64,000 nt of DNA from positions 310,001 to 374,000 of the forward strand of contig NZ_JAQQFV010000006.1 in the NCBI RefSeq assembly GCF_029675105.1. Direction: 5' to 3'. This document shows positions 49,723 to 56,937 of the stretch, piece after piece; within the stretch, counting starts at the first letter, position 1; each line of letters opens with the position of its first letter. A program made the position numbers and the translations under genes. Source of the stretch: Nocardia anocheti. Lineage in GTDB: Bacteria; Actinomycetota; Actinomycetes; Mycobacteriales; Mycobacteriaceae. The notes under the pieces were generated by a model. It was given only the letters and a program-made list of their open reading frames with translations, searched no databases and was not told where the DNA came from.

Positions 49723-50740
49723 TCGTGACCTGCCCTTCGGCATGCGGGACCTGTTCGGTCTCAGCGACGGCATGGCCTGGCTGTTCGTGGTCATCTTCGA
49801 GGCCACCATCGTGCTGTACCTGCGCGTCAACTTCGATTTCGTGCCGCCGCTCATGGCGGGCGCGGCGCTGGTGCTGATGGCGGTCGCCGCGCTGGTCGTG
49901 CTGGTCTTCCCGGTCGACCCGCTGCCCTGGCCCGCCACCGCGTTCGTGGCCTGCGCCGGGCCGGTCGCGATGGCGGTGACCGTGCCGTGGATCGAGAACC
50001 CGACCGGCTTCTCCCACCAGCTCTGGACCGCCTATCCGACCTCCTATCTGCTGGCCATGCTGGTGCTGCGCGGCCGCATCGGGGCCGCCTGGCTGGGCGT
50101 GGCGGCCGCGGCGACGGTCCTGGTGACGCTGGGTGTGTTCACCGACTGGCATCCCGAGACCGTGATCCGCGCGCTGACCCCGGTCGCCACCGTCGGCGCG
50201 GTGACGGTGTTCATGGCGATCGTGCGGCCCTCACAGCGCTCGCTGCGCGAACTGCGCGGGCAGGCCAACCGGCGGGCCGCCACCGAGGCGGCGCTGGGCG
50301 CGGCCACCGCCGAACGCGACCGTCAGCTGACCCGACTCGACCAGGTGGCCCGGCCCATGCTGGCCCGCATCGCCGAGGGCGCCCACCTCACCGCCGCCGA
50401 ACGCGAACAGTGCCGCCTGCTCGAGGCCGAACTGCGTGACGGCTTGCGCGCGCCCGAACTGGTCACCGAGCGACTCAGCACCGCCGCGCGCGAGGCCCGT
50501 GGTCGCGGGGTCGAGGTGACGCTGCTCGACGACGGCGGCTTCCGTGGTGTCCCGGAATGGGTGCGCGGCAAGGTGATCGAGGCCGCGGTGGACGCGCTCG
50601 AGGCCGCGCGGGCGGGCACCGTCACGGTGCGGGTGCTGCCGGTCGGGCGGCGCTGGGTGGCCACCGTGCTGGCCGCCGACCCGGACGGCGACCGGCGCGT
50701 CGAGATCGATACCGCGGGCGCGATCCGGACCCGCGACTGA
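49709..50740 (+). CDS. Membrane protein with degenerate kinase-like C-terminus
   Basis: A 343-residue protein with about six membrane segments (~20-175) and a cytoplasmic part containing a coiled-coil-like stretch and a region laid out like a histidine kinase ATPase domain. There is no clear phospho-accepting His in an H-box, and no N, G1 or G2 box: VEVTLLDDGGFRGVPEWVRG and VTVRVLPVGRRWVATVL only echo the fold. It overlaps the true kinase and so belongs to the same transcript. It may be a pseudokinase partner or sensor subunit. Function unproven. Confidence 0.7.
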   Translation: MRVVDRDLPFGMRDLFGLSDGMAWLFVVIFEATIVLYLRVNFDFVPPLMAGAALVLMAVAALVVLVFPVDPLPWPATAFVACAGPVAMAVTVPWIENPTGFSHQLWTAYPTSYLLAMLVLRGRIGAAWLGVAAAATVLVTLGVFTDWHPETVIRALTPVATVGAVTVFMAIVRPSQRSLRELRGQANRRAATEAALGAATAERDRQLTRLDQVARPMLARIAEGAHLTAAEREQCRLLEAELRDGLRAPELVTERLSTAAREARGRGVEVTLLDDGGFRGVPEWVRGKVIEAAVDALEAARAGTVTVRVLPVGRRWVATVLAADPDGDRRVEIDTAGAIRTRD

Positions 50741-50779
50741 CCCGGCGAACCTGTCGGACCCCTCTGCCAGGCTGAGGGG

Positions 50780-51979
50780 ATGCAGCGGATGAATGCGGCC
50801 ACGGCCCGGCGGACGGCGCTGGCCGCGCAGGGCTTCGGCAAGCGGCGACCAGCCAACCCCAACCGGCGCGCGGTACTCGACGTGGTCGCGAGAACCCGCC
50901 TGCTGCAACTGGATTCGGTGTCGGCGGTGGTGCGCGCGCACTACGCGCCGGTGTTCAGCCGGATCGGTCCCTACGACCGCACGCTGCTCGAACGCGCGGC
51001 CTGGAGCGACAGCCCGCGCGCCCGTCGCGGGCTGGTCGAGTACTGGGCGCACGAGGCCGCGCTCATCCCGGTGGCGGACTGGCCGCTGCTGCGCTGGCGC
51101 ATGGCCGAGTACCAGCTGGGCCGCTGGTCGGGCATGCGCAAGGCCGCCGAACGCAATCCCACCCTGGGCAAGGACATTCTCGATGTCGTCACCGAGGTGG
51201 GCGCGGCCAGCGCGGGCGAGATCGAGAAACACCTGGAACTGGACAAGCCACGCCCCAAGGGCACCTGGTGGAATCTCAGCGACACCAAACTCATCTGCGA
51301 ACAGCTCTTCGCCGCCGGGGAACTGTCCACCGGCCGCCGCGTCGGCTTCACCCGCCACTACGACCTCACCGAACGGGTCGTCCCCGCCGACGTGCGCGCC
51401 CGCGAGGTCCCCGAGGACGAGGCGGTCCGCGAGCTGATCCGCCGGTCGAGCCGCGCGCTGGGCATCGCCACCGAGGCCGACCTGCGCGACTACTACCGCC
51501 TGAACAAGCGGCAGAGCACCCCGGCCATCGCCGCGCTGGTCGACGCGGGCGAACTGATCCCCACCGTCGTCGACGGCTGGGACGCGCCCGCCTATCTCCA
51601 CCCCGAGGCGAGCACGCCGCGCCGCGTCACCGGAGCGGCCCTGCTGTGCCCGTTCGACCCGCTGATCTTCTTCCGGCCGCGCACCCAGCGCCTGTTCGAC
51701 TTCCACTACCGGATCGAGATCTACACGCCCGAACCGAAGCGCGTGCACGGCTACTACGTCTTCCCGTTCCTGCTCGACGGTCAGCTGGTCGGCCGGGTCG
51801 ACCTGCGCGCCGAGCGCGCCTCCGGGCACCTGCTCGCCCCGGCCGCCTTCGCCGAACCCGGCCACGCCACGCCCGAGACCGCGCACGCCCTGCGCGGCGC
51901 CTTACGCGAGATGGCCGACTGGCTCGAACTCGACGACGTCGTGATCGGCGAGCGTGGTGATCTGGCGCCGCTGCTGTGA
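50780..51979 (+). CDS. Crosslink-repair DNA glycosylase, YcaQ/AlkX family
   Basis: A 399-residue HTH_42 superfamily protein. Members of this family (Streptomyces AlkZ, E. coli YcaQ/AlkX) excise alkylated bases and open interstrand crosslinks. The catalytic QxD motif of the YcaQ branch is visible in LLQLDSVSAVVRAHY; AlkZ proper has QxQ. Downstream winged-helix units include LIFFRPRTQRLFDFHYRIEI and RVHGYYVFPFLLDGQLVGR. A CAGGCT element six bases before ATG 50780 suggests another leaderless start. It converges on the RHH gene eight bases away. Confidence 0.87.
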   Translation: MQRMNAATARRTALAAQGFGKRRPANPNRRAVLDVVARTRLLQLDSVSAVVRAHYAPVFSRIGPYDRTLLERAAWSDSPRARRGLVEYWAHEAALIPVADWPLLRWRMAEYQLGRWSGMRKAAERNPTLGKDILDVVTEVGAASAGEIEKHLELDKPRPKGTWWNLSDTKLICEQLFAAGELSTGRRVGFTRHYDLTERVVPADVRAREVPEDEAVRELIRRSSRALGIATEADLRDYYRLNKRQSTPAIAALVDAGELIPTVVDGWDAPAYLHPEASTPRRVTGAALLCPFDPLIFFRPRTQRLFDFHYRIEIYTPEPKRVHGYYVFPFLLDGQLVGRVDLRAERASGHLLAPAAFAEPGHATPETAHALRGALREMADWLELDDVVIGERGDLAPLL

Positions 51980-51986
51980 GCGCCGA

Positions 51987-52433
51987 TCACCAGCCCTTCG
52001 GGCCCTGCCCCCGCATCTGATCGCGCAGGGCCCCGCTGACCGCGCCGGACAGCCACGAGTTCAGTGACTGCCCGTTCTGCTGGGCCGCCTCCTCGGCGCG
52101 GGCCTTGAGCTGTTCGACCAGGCGCAGGGTGACCCGGCTGATGTCACCGGTCATCTCCTCGAAAGTCGGTGCCTCGCCGGAATCCGACGGCGTGTTCTTG
52201 CGCACGTCCGCGACGGCATCGGTGCCGTCGAGCCGCACGCGCACGGTGCGGTCACCGAGCTCGGTGCTGATCTCGGCCGCCAGTTCCGACAGCGCCGACA
52301 GCAGCACCAACCGGCTCGAGCTCTCCACCGCCGCGGCCAGTGCGGCGGCGGTGGCCTGCGTTTTCTCGTCCCCGAGGGCGGCCGCGGCGATGAGTTCCTC
52401 GCGAAGCCGCGCGGTATGCGCGTTCAAGTCCAT
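51987..52433 (-). CDS. Ribbon-helix-helix (HicB/Arc-like) DNA-binding protein
   Basis: A 148-residue protein. The first ~65 residues are Ala/Leu-rich helices, probably for oligomerisation. The C-terminal part has a ribbon strand and two helices, ISRVTLRLVEQLKARAEEAA and NGQSLNSWLSGAV, as in HicB/Arc-type repressors. No toxin gene adjoins it, so it is not an evident toxin-antitoxin unit. Four TGACRTCA boxes begin at its start codon and run upstream, which fits autorepression. They also lie upstream of dapA. Confidence 0.75.
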   Translation of the reverse strand: MDLNAHTARLREELIAAAALGDEKTQATAAALAAAVESSSRLVLLSALSELAAEISTELGDRTVRVRLDGTDAVADVRKNTPSDSGEAPTFEEMTGDISRVTLRLVEQLKARAEEAAQQNGQSLNSWLSGAVSGALRDQMRGQGPKGW

Positions 52434-52485
52434 GACATCAGTGTGACGTCATGGATGACATCACGCAAGGATCCCGGTGACATCA
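52433..52485. promoter_or_regulatory. Four helically phased TGACRTCA boxes
   Basis: TGACATCA at 52433, TGACGTCA at 52444, TGACATCA at 52456 and TGACATCA at 52478 are spaced 11, 12 and 22 bp, so all face the same side of the helix. The first touches the RHH gene start codon. RHH repressors bind short sites in such tandem arrays. Confidence 0.7.
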
Positions 52486-52569
52486 TGTTCGGGGGAGTGA
52501 ATCCGCCGGAAAATCCGCACCGGCGGCCGCGGAGGGCGCTAGGGTGTCGAGGCTCATGCGACGACCGGG

Positions 52570-52575
52570 TAGCCT
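52570..52575 (+). promoter_or_regulatory. -10 box for a leaderless dapA transcript
   Basis: TAGCCT ends eight bases before ATG 52584 with no ribosome site between. Confidence 0.5.
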
Positions 52576-52583
52576 TTCTGACC

Positions 52584-53492
52584 ATGACGAACGGTGAATC
52601 GACGCCAACGGAGCTGCACGCGTCCGGCACGGTAGGTGTCGCGATGGTGACCCCCTTCAGCGCCGCGGGCAAGCTCGACGTCGATGCCGGTGTGGGGCTG
52701 GCGGCGCGCCTGGTCGATCGCGGCGTCGACCTGCTGATCATCTCGGGGACCACCGGCGAATCGCCGACCACCACCGAAACCGAGAAGGCCGACCTGCTGC
52801 GCGCCGTGGTCGACGCCGTCGGTGACCGCGCCACCGTGGTCGCCGGTGCCGGTACCTACGACACCGCGCACTCGATCGAACTGGCCCGCTCCGCCGAGAA
52901 CGCCGGTGCGCACGGCCTGCTCGTGGTGACCCCGTACTACTCGCGCCCCACGCAGGAGGGCCTGATCGCGCACTTCACCGCGGTCGCCGACGCGACCTCG
53001 CTGCCGATCACGCTCTACGACATTCCGCCCCGCTCGATCGTGCCGATCGCCATCGACACCATCCGGCAGCTGGCCGAACATCCGAACATCGTCGCGGTGA
53101 AGGACGCCAAGGGCGACCTGGTCTCCGGCGCCGATCTGATCGCCACCACCGGCCTGGCCTTCTACTCCGGCGACGACGGGCTCAACCTGCCGTGGCTCTC
53201 GGTCGGCGCGACCGGATTCATCAGTGTCATCGGCCATCTCGTGCCGGAGAAGCTGCGTGCGATCCACTCGGCCTACGCGATCGGTGACGTGACCACGGCC
53301 AGGGAGATCAACGCGACACTGCTGCCGCTGTTCGCGGCCATGACCCGCCTGGGAGGTGTGGCGATGTGCAAGGGAGCATTGCGTTTGCTCGGCGTCGACG
53401 TGGGTGAACCCCGGTTGCCGCAGTTGATGCCGACCGCGGCCCAGCTCGACGAGCTGGCCCTGGACCTGCAGGCCGCGGGGGTGTCGGCATGA
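52584..53492 (+). CDS. dapA: 4-Hydroxy-tetrahydrodipicolinate synthase
   Basis: A 302-residue aldolase that condenses pyruvate with aspartate semialdehyde, the first committed step of lysine/DAP synthesis. The pyruvate-binding motif SGTTGESPTTTETEK, the Tyr-bearing LYDIPPRS and the Schiff-base Lys in IVAVKDAKGD are all present. ATG 52584 (MTNGESTPTE) lies just behind a TAGCCT box, so the mRNA is probably leaderless. It overlaps rnj by four bases (ATGA). The RHH boxes 100-150 bases upstream may also affect it. Confidence 0.97.
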   Translation: MTNGESTPTELHASGTVGVAMVTPFSAAGKLDVDAGVGLAARLVDRGVDLLIISGTTGESPTTTETEKADLLRAVVDAVGDRATVVAGAGTYDTAHSIELARSAENAGAHGLLVVTPYYSRPTQEGLIAHFTAVADATSLPITLYDIPPRSIVPIAIDTIRQLAEHPNIVAVKDAKGDLVSGADLIATTGLAFYSGDDGLNLPWLSVGATGFISVIGHLVPEKLRAIHSAYAIGDVTTAREINATLLPLFAAMTRLGGVAMCKGALRLLGVDVGEPRLPQLMPTAAQLDELALDLQAAGVSA

Positions 53493-55591
53493 CCGAACCC
53501 ACCGCGCGCAAGCCCCGCCGCCGCTCGGCCTCCCGGGCCGCGGGCGCCCCCGAACCCACCCCGGTGCGTACCGAGCCCACCACCCCCGCCGTCGCCGAAC
53601 CCACCACGCCCGCCGCGCAGCAGGCCGCCGCGCCCGAGCCGGTCGCCGAATCCGCCGCGCCCGCCGCGCAGCAGGCCGCGCCCGAGCCCGTCGCCGAGAT
53701 CGCCGCGGCCGCCGACCTGGCCGGTGCGGCCGAGGTCGGCACCGACCTGCTCGGTGCGGCCGAGGAGCGTCCGGCGGCCAAGAAGGCCCCACGCCGCGCC
53801 AAGAACAAGCCCGCCGAACAGGCCGCGCCGCAACAGAACCGGCGCGGCGGTGGCCGCGGCAGGCAGGGCGGACGCGGTCGCGGTGACGCCCCCGCCGAGC
53901 CGCGCGAGAAGGCGCCTCAGGATCGTCTGGGCCCGCCGCCGAAGCTGCCCAAGAACGGCCTGCGCCTGTTCGCCCTCGGCGGTATCGGCGAAATCGGCCG
54001 TAACATGACCGTTTTCGAGTACGGCGGCAAGCTGCTCATCGTCGACTGCGGTGTGCTGTTCCCCGAGGACCAGCAGCCCGGCGTCGACCTGATCCTGCCC
54101 GACTTCGGCCCCATCGAGAACCGGATGGCCGACATCGAGGCCATCGTGCTCACCCACGGCCACGAGGACCACATCGGCGCGGTGCCGTTCCTGCTGCGCC
54201 TGCGCTCCGACATCCCGGTGATCGGCGCCAAGTTCACCCTCGCCCTGATCGCCGCCAAGGCCCGCGAGCACCGCCTGCAGCCCAAGCTGCGCGAGGTCGC
54301 CGAGGGCGAGACCACCGTGCACGGCCCGTTCGAGCTCGAGTACTTCGCGGTCAACCACTCCATCCCCGACGCGCTGGCCGTGGCCATCCGCACCGGCGCG
54401 GGCGTGGTGCTGCACACCGGTGACATCAAGCTCGACCAGCTGCCCCTGGACGGGCGCCTCACCGACCTGGCCGGGTTCTCCCGCCTCGGCGACGAGGGCG
54501 TCGACCTGTTCCTGGTCGACTCCACCAATGCCGAGGTCCCCGGCTTCGTCACCCCCGAGCGCGAGATCGGCGGGGTGCTCGACAATGTGATCGGCAAGGC
54601 GCGCAACCGCGTGATCGTGGCGTCGTTCGCCAGTCACGTGCACCGCATCCAGCAGGTCGTCGACGTGGCGCAGAAGTACAACCGCAAGGTCTGCTTCGTC
54701 GGCCGCTCGATGGTGCGCAACATGCAGATCGCGCAGGACCTGGGCTACCTGACCGTGCCCGACAATGTGGTCGTCGAGCTGGACCAGGCCGCGACCCTGC
54801 CCGGTGACCGCCTGGTGCTCATCTCCACCGGTTCCCAGGGCGAGCCGCTCTCGGCGCTGGCGCGCATGGCCCGCGGCGACCACCGCCAGATCAACATCCG
54901 CGCCGACGATCTGATCGTGCTGGCCTCCTCGCTGATCCCCGGCAACGAGAACTCGGTGTTCGCCGTGGTCAACGGCCTGGCCCGGCTCGGCGCCACGGTG
55001 ATCACCCAGCAGAACGCGAAGGTGCACGTCTCCGGACACGCCTCCGCCGGTGAGCTGCTCTACCTCTACAACGCGGTGCGGCCCACCAACGCCATGCCGG
55101 TGCACGGCGAATGGCGCCACCTGCGCGCCAACGCCGCGCTGGCGGTGGCGACCGGGGTGCCCGAGGAGCGCGTGGTGCTGGCCGAGGACGGCGTGGTGGT
55201 CGACCTGGTCGACGGCATCGCCTCCATCGTCGGCCGGGTGCCGGTCGGCCACGTCTACGTCGACGGTCTGTCCGTCGGTGACGTCGGCGAGTCGACCCTG
55301 TCGGATCGTCTGGTGCTCGGTGAGGGCGGTTTCCTGTCGATCACCGTCGTCATCGACTCGACCACCGGCAAGGCGGTCAGCACCGAACTCAACGGGCGCG
55401 GTTTCTCCGACGACCCGACCGCGCTGCGGGGCGCCGTCGAACTGGTCGAGGCCGAACTGCTGCGCCTGGCCGGGGAGGGCATCACCGACACCCACCGCAT
55501 CGCCCAGGGCGTGCGCCGGGTGGTCGGGCGCTGGGTCGCCGACACCTACCGGCGTCGTCCGATGATCGTGCCGACGGTCATCGGGGTCTGA
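53489..55591 (+). CDS. rnj: Ribonuclease J
   Basis: A 700-residue metallo-beta-lactamase-fold RNase with 5'-3' exo- and endonuclease activity in rRNA maturation and mRNA decay. The first ~150 residues are disordered: an Ala/Pro/Glu part, then a basic RGGGRGRQGGRGRG patch likely to bind RNA. The catalytic domain starts at LRLFALGGIGEIGRNMTVFE and contains THGHEDHIGAVPF (zinc site), with the beta-CASP motifs SHVHRIQQVVDVA and STGSQGEPLSALARMARG. The start overlaps the dapA stop. The dapA-rnj order matches M. tuberculosis. Confidence 0.96.
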   Translation: MTEPTARKPRRRSASRAAGAPEPTPVRTEPTTPAVAEPTTPAAQQAAAPEPVAESAAPAAQQAAPEPVAEIAAAADLAGAAEVGTDLLGAAEERPAAKKAPRRAKNKPAEQAAPQQNRRGGGRGRQGGRGRGDAPAEPREKAPQDRLGPPPKLPKNGLRLFALGGIGEIGRNMTVFEYGGKLLIVDCGVLFPEDQQPGVDLILPDFGPIENRMADIEAIVLTHGHEDHIGAVPFLLRLRSDIPVIGAKFTLALIAAKAREHRLQPKLREVAEGETTVHGPFELEYFAVNHSIPDALAVAIRTGAGVVLHTGDIKLDQLPLDGRLTDLAGFSRLGDEGVDLFLVDSTNAEVPGFVTPEREIGGVLDNVIGKARNRVIVASFASHVHRIQQVVDVAQKYNRKVCFVGRSMVRNMQIAQDLGYLTVPDNVVVELDQAATLPGDRLVLISTGSQGEPLSALARMARGDHRQINIRADDLIVLASSLIPGNENSVFAVVNGLARLGATVITQQNAKVHVSGHASAGELLYLYNAVRPTNAMPVHGEWRHLRANAALAVATGVPEERVVLAEDGVVVDLVDGIASIVGRVPVGHVYVDGLSVGDVGESTLSDRLVLGEGGFLSITVVIDSTTGKAVSTELNGRGFSDDPTALRGAVELVEAELLRLAGEGITDTHRIAQGVRRVVGRWVADTYRRRPMIVPTVIGV

Positions 55592-55604
55592 CCCCCTGAC
55601 ACGC

Positions 55605-55641
55605 GAAAACCGCCGGGTGACACTGTCGCCCGGCGGTTTTC
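55605..55641. terminator. Bidirectional terminator between rnj and the MTB12-like gene
   Basis: GAAAACCGCCGGG (55605-55617) pairs perfectly with CCCGGCGGTTTTC (55629-55641) around an 11-base loop. The terminal A/T runs let it work for both convergent genes. Confidence 0.9.
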
Positions 55642-55652
55642 GTCGGTGTGGC

Positions 55653-56207
55653 TCAGGCCTGGCAGGCCGCGGAGTCCAGCTTCGCCGACTTCACGATGTT
55701 GCAGGCGAAGACGTGCGAGACCTTCCACGAGTCGTCCTCGGCGACGAACTCGACGAAGGCGTTCTCCACCTTGCTGCCGTCGATGGTCACGTCGGCGTCG
55801 GCGCGCAGCTTGCCGTTGGCTGGCTCGCCGACGGTGGTGATGGCGACGGTGACGTTGTTCTTCTTGGCCGCGTCGACGAACTTGTCGACCAGCATCGGGT
55901 CCTGGTCGGCGTCCTCGATGTAGGTCTTCTTCTCGTCCTTGGTCAGCTGACCGGCCAGCGCCTTGTTCAGCCGGGCGTTGAGCTCCTCGGCGGTGGGCTT
56001 GGGCAGGTTCGGCGGGGTGGTGGCCGAGGGCTCGGTGCCCTCCTCCTTGCCGGGCGCGGTGTCGCCGGTCTCGAACTGGTCGCCCGCGGCGGTGGTGGTC
56101 GCGCCCGCGCCGCTGGCGGTGTCGTCGGAGGAGCCGCAGGCGGTGAGGCCGAGGGCGGCGAGGGTGGCCAGCACGGCTGCGGCGGTCTTCATGGAACGGT
56201 TACGCAC
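55653..56207 (-). CDS. MTB12-like low-molecular-weight antigen lipoprotein
   Basis: A 184-residue exported lipoprotein. The N-terminus is MRNRSMKTAAAVLATLAAL followed by the lipobox LTAC, so Cys24 should be lipidated. A Thr/Pro/Glu linker follows. The C-terminal domain (~70-184) starts PTAEELNARLNKALAG, contains ADADVTIDG and ends in an A-C-Q-A tail. This pattern resembles mycobacterial MTB12/CFP-2 proteins, whose role is unknown. GTG 56207 has AGGGA six bases upstream; ATG 56192 is an alternative start. Confidence 0.75.
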   Translation of the reverse strand: MRNRSMKTAAAVLATLAALGLTACGSSDDTASGAGATTTAAGDQFETGDTAPGKEEGTEPSATTPPNLPKPTAEELNARLNKALAGQLTKDEKKTYIEDADQDPMLVDKFVDAAKKNNVTVAITTVGEPANGKLRADADVTIDGSKVENAFVEFVAEDDSWKVSHVFACNIVKSAKLDSAACQA

Positions 56208-56261
56208 GGATATCCCTAAGTCTGTCGGCGCCGGGCGCGGGGCCCGGCAGGTCGTCGTCGG

Positions 56262-56657
56262 TCAGAGCGAGTGGTTGCTGGTGCAGTTCCAGTGCTTGAT
56301 CCAGGCATTGCCCGGGTTGGCGTTGAGCGCTTCCTGCTTGGCGCCACCGACGGTCGACGCGGCCCCGAAACCCCACCAGCCGCGCGAGATCGAGATCGCG
56401 CCACAGCCGTTGCGGTAGGACACCTTCACGGCGCACCCGCCGCCACCCCCACCCCGGACGCACGCGTCCAGCGCGCCCTGCCTGGCCTCGCCGTAGCTGC
56501 CGTAGTCCTGCGCGTAGCCGTAGACGCCCGCGCGTACGTTGGCGGCGATGGCGCCGTAGTAGTTGCCCGACTGCGCCTGGGCCGGGGCGATATGCCCTGC
56601 GAACAGCGCCGCGGTGGTCGTCGCCAGGACGGCGGCACTGGTGAGCATTCTCTTCAC
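56262..56657 (-). CDS. Secreted DUF4189 protein
   Basis: About 131 residues. A signal peptide MKRMLTSAAVLATTTAALFA (start GTG 56657) leads to a cleavage site after APAQA. The mature domain is DUF4189-like: NYYGAIAANVRAGVYGYAQD, RQGALDACVRG, GCAVKVSYRNGCGAISISRG and a Cys near the C-terminus. It has four Cys in the mature part, which fits two disulfides. Function unknown; such proteins are common secreted products in Nocardia and Mycobacterium. GAAGGGG precedes the GTG. Confidence 0.8.
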   Translation of the reverse strand: MKRMLTSAAVLATTTAALFAGHIAPAQAQSGNYYGAIAANVRAGVYGYAQDYGSYGEARQGALDACVRGGGGGGCAVKVSYRNGCGAISISRGWWGFGAASTVGGAKQEALNANPGNAWIKHWNCTSNHSL

Positions 56658-56924
56658 GTGTTGCTTCCCCTTCGTAAGCACGGGCCGACTCGGCCCGATG
56701 GAGCGCAGTCAAACTACCCAGCCGGTCCCGCCCAGCGCCAGCCACTCGACGCCCGGAATGCCCGAAACATCAGTGATCGGTAAGCATTCCGTAAGCGCCG
56801 CGGCCGCGAAACGCGGTCGGAATCGGCGTTTCCGTGCCGTGACCGGGGGCCCTCGACCTGCGCAGACCCCGCTCGAGCGGGGTGTGGCCAGTGTTGCGGA
56901 TGGTCCGGACGGGGCCCGAGCGGC

Positions 56925-56930
56925 TAGCCT
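56925..56930 (+). promoter_or_regulatory. -10 box for a leaderless ftsK transcript
   Basis: TAGCCT ends seven bases before ATG 56938, with no ribosome site between. Confidence 0.5.
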
Positions 56931-56937
56931 GATGGTC

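Noticed and set aside
51987..52433. Toxin-antitoxin module
   Set aside because: The RHH protein has no adjoining small toxin-like gene; its neighbours are alkX and dapA.
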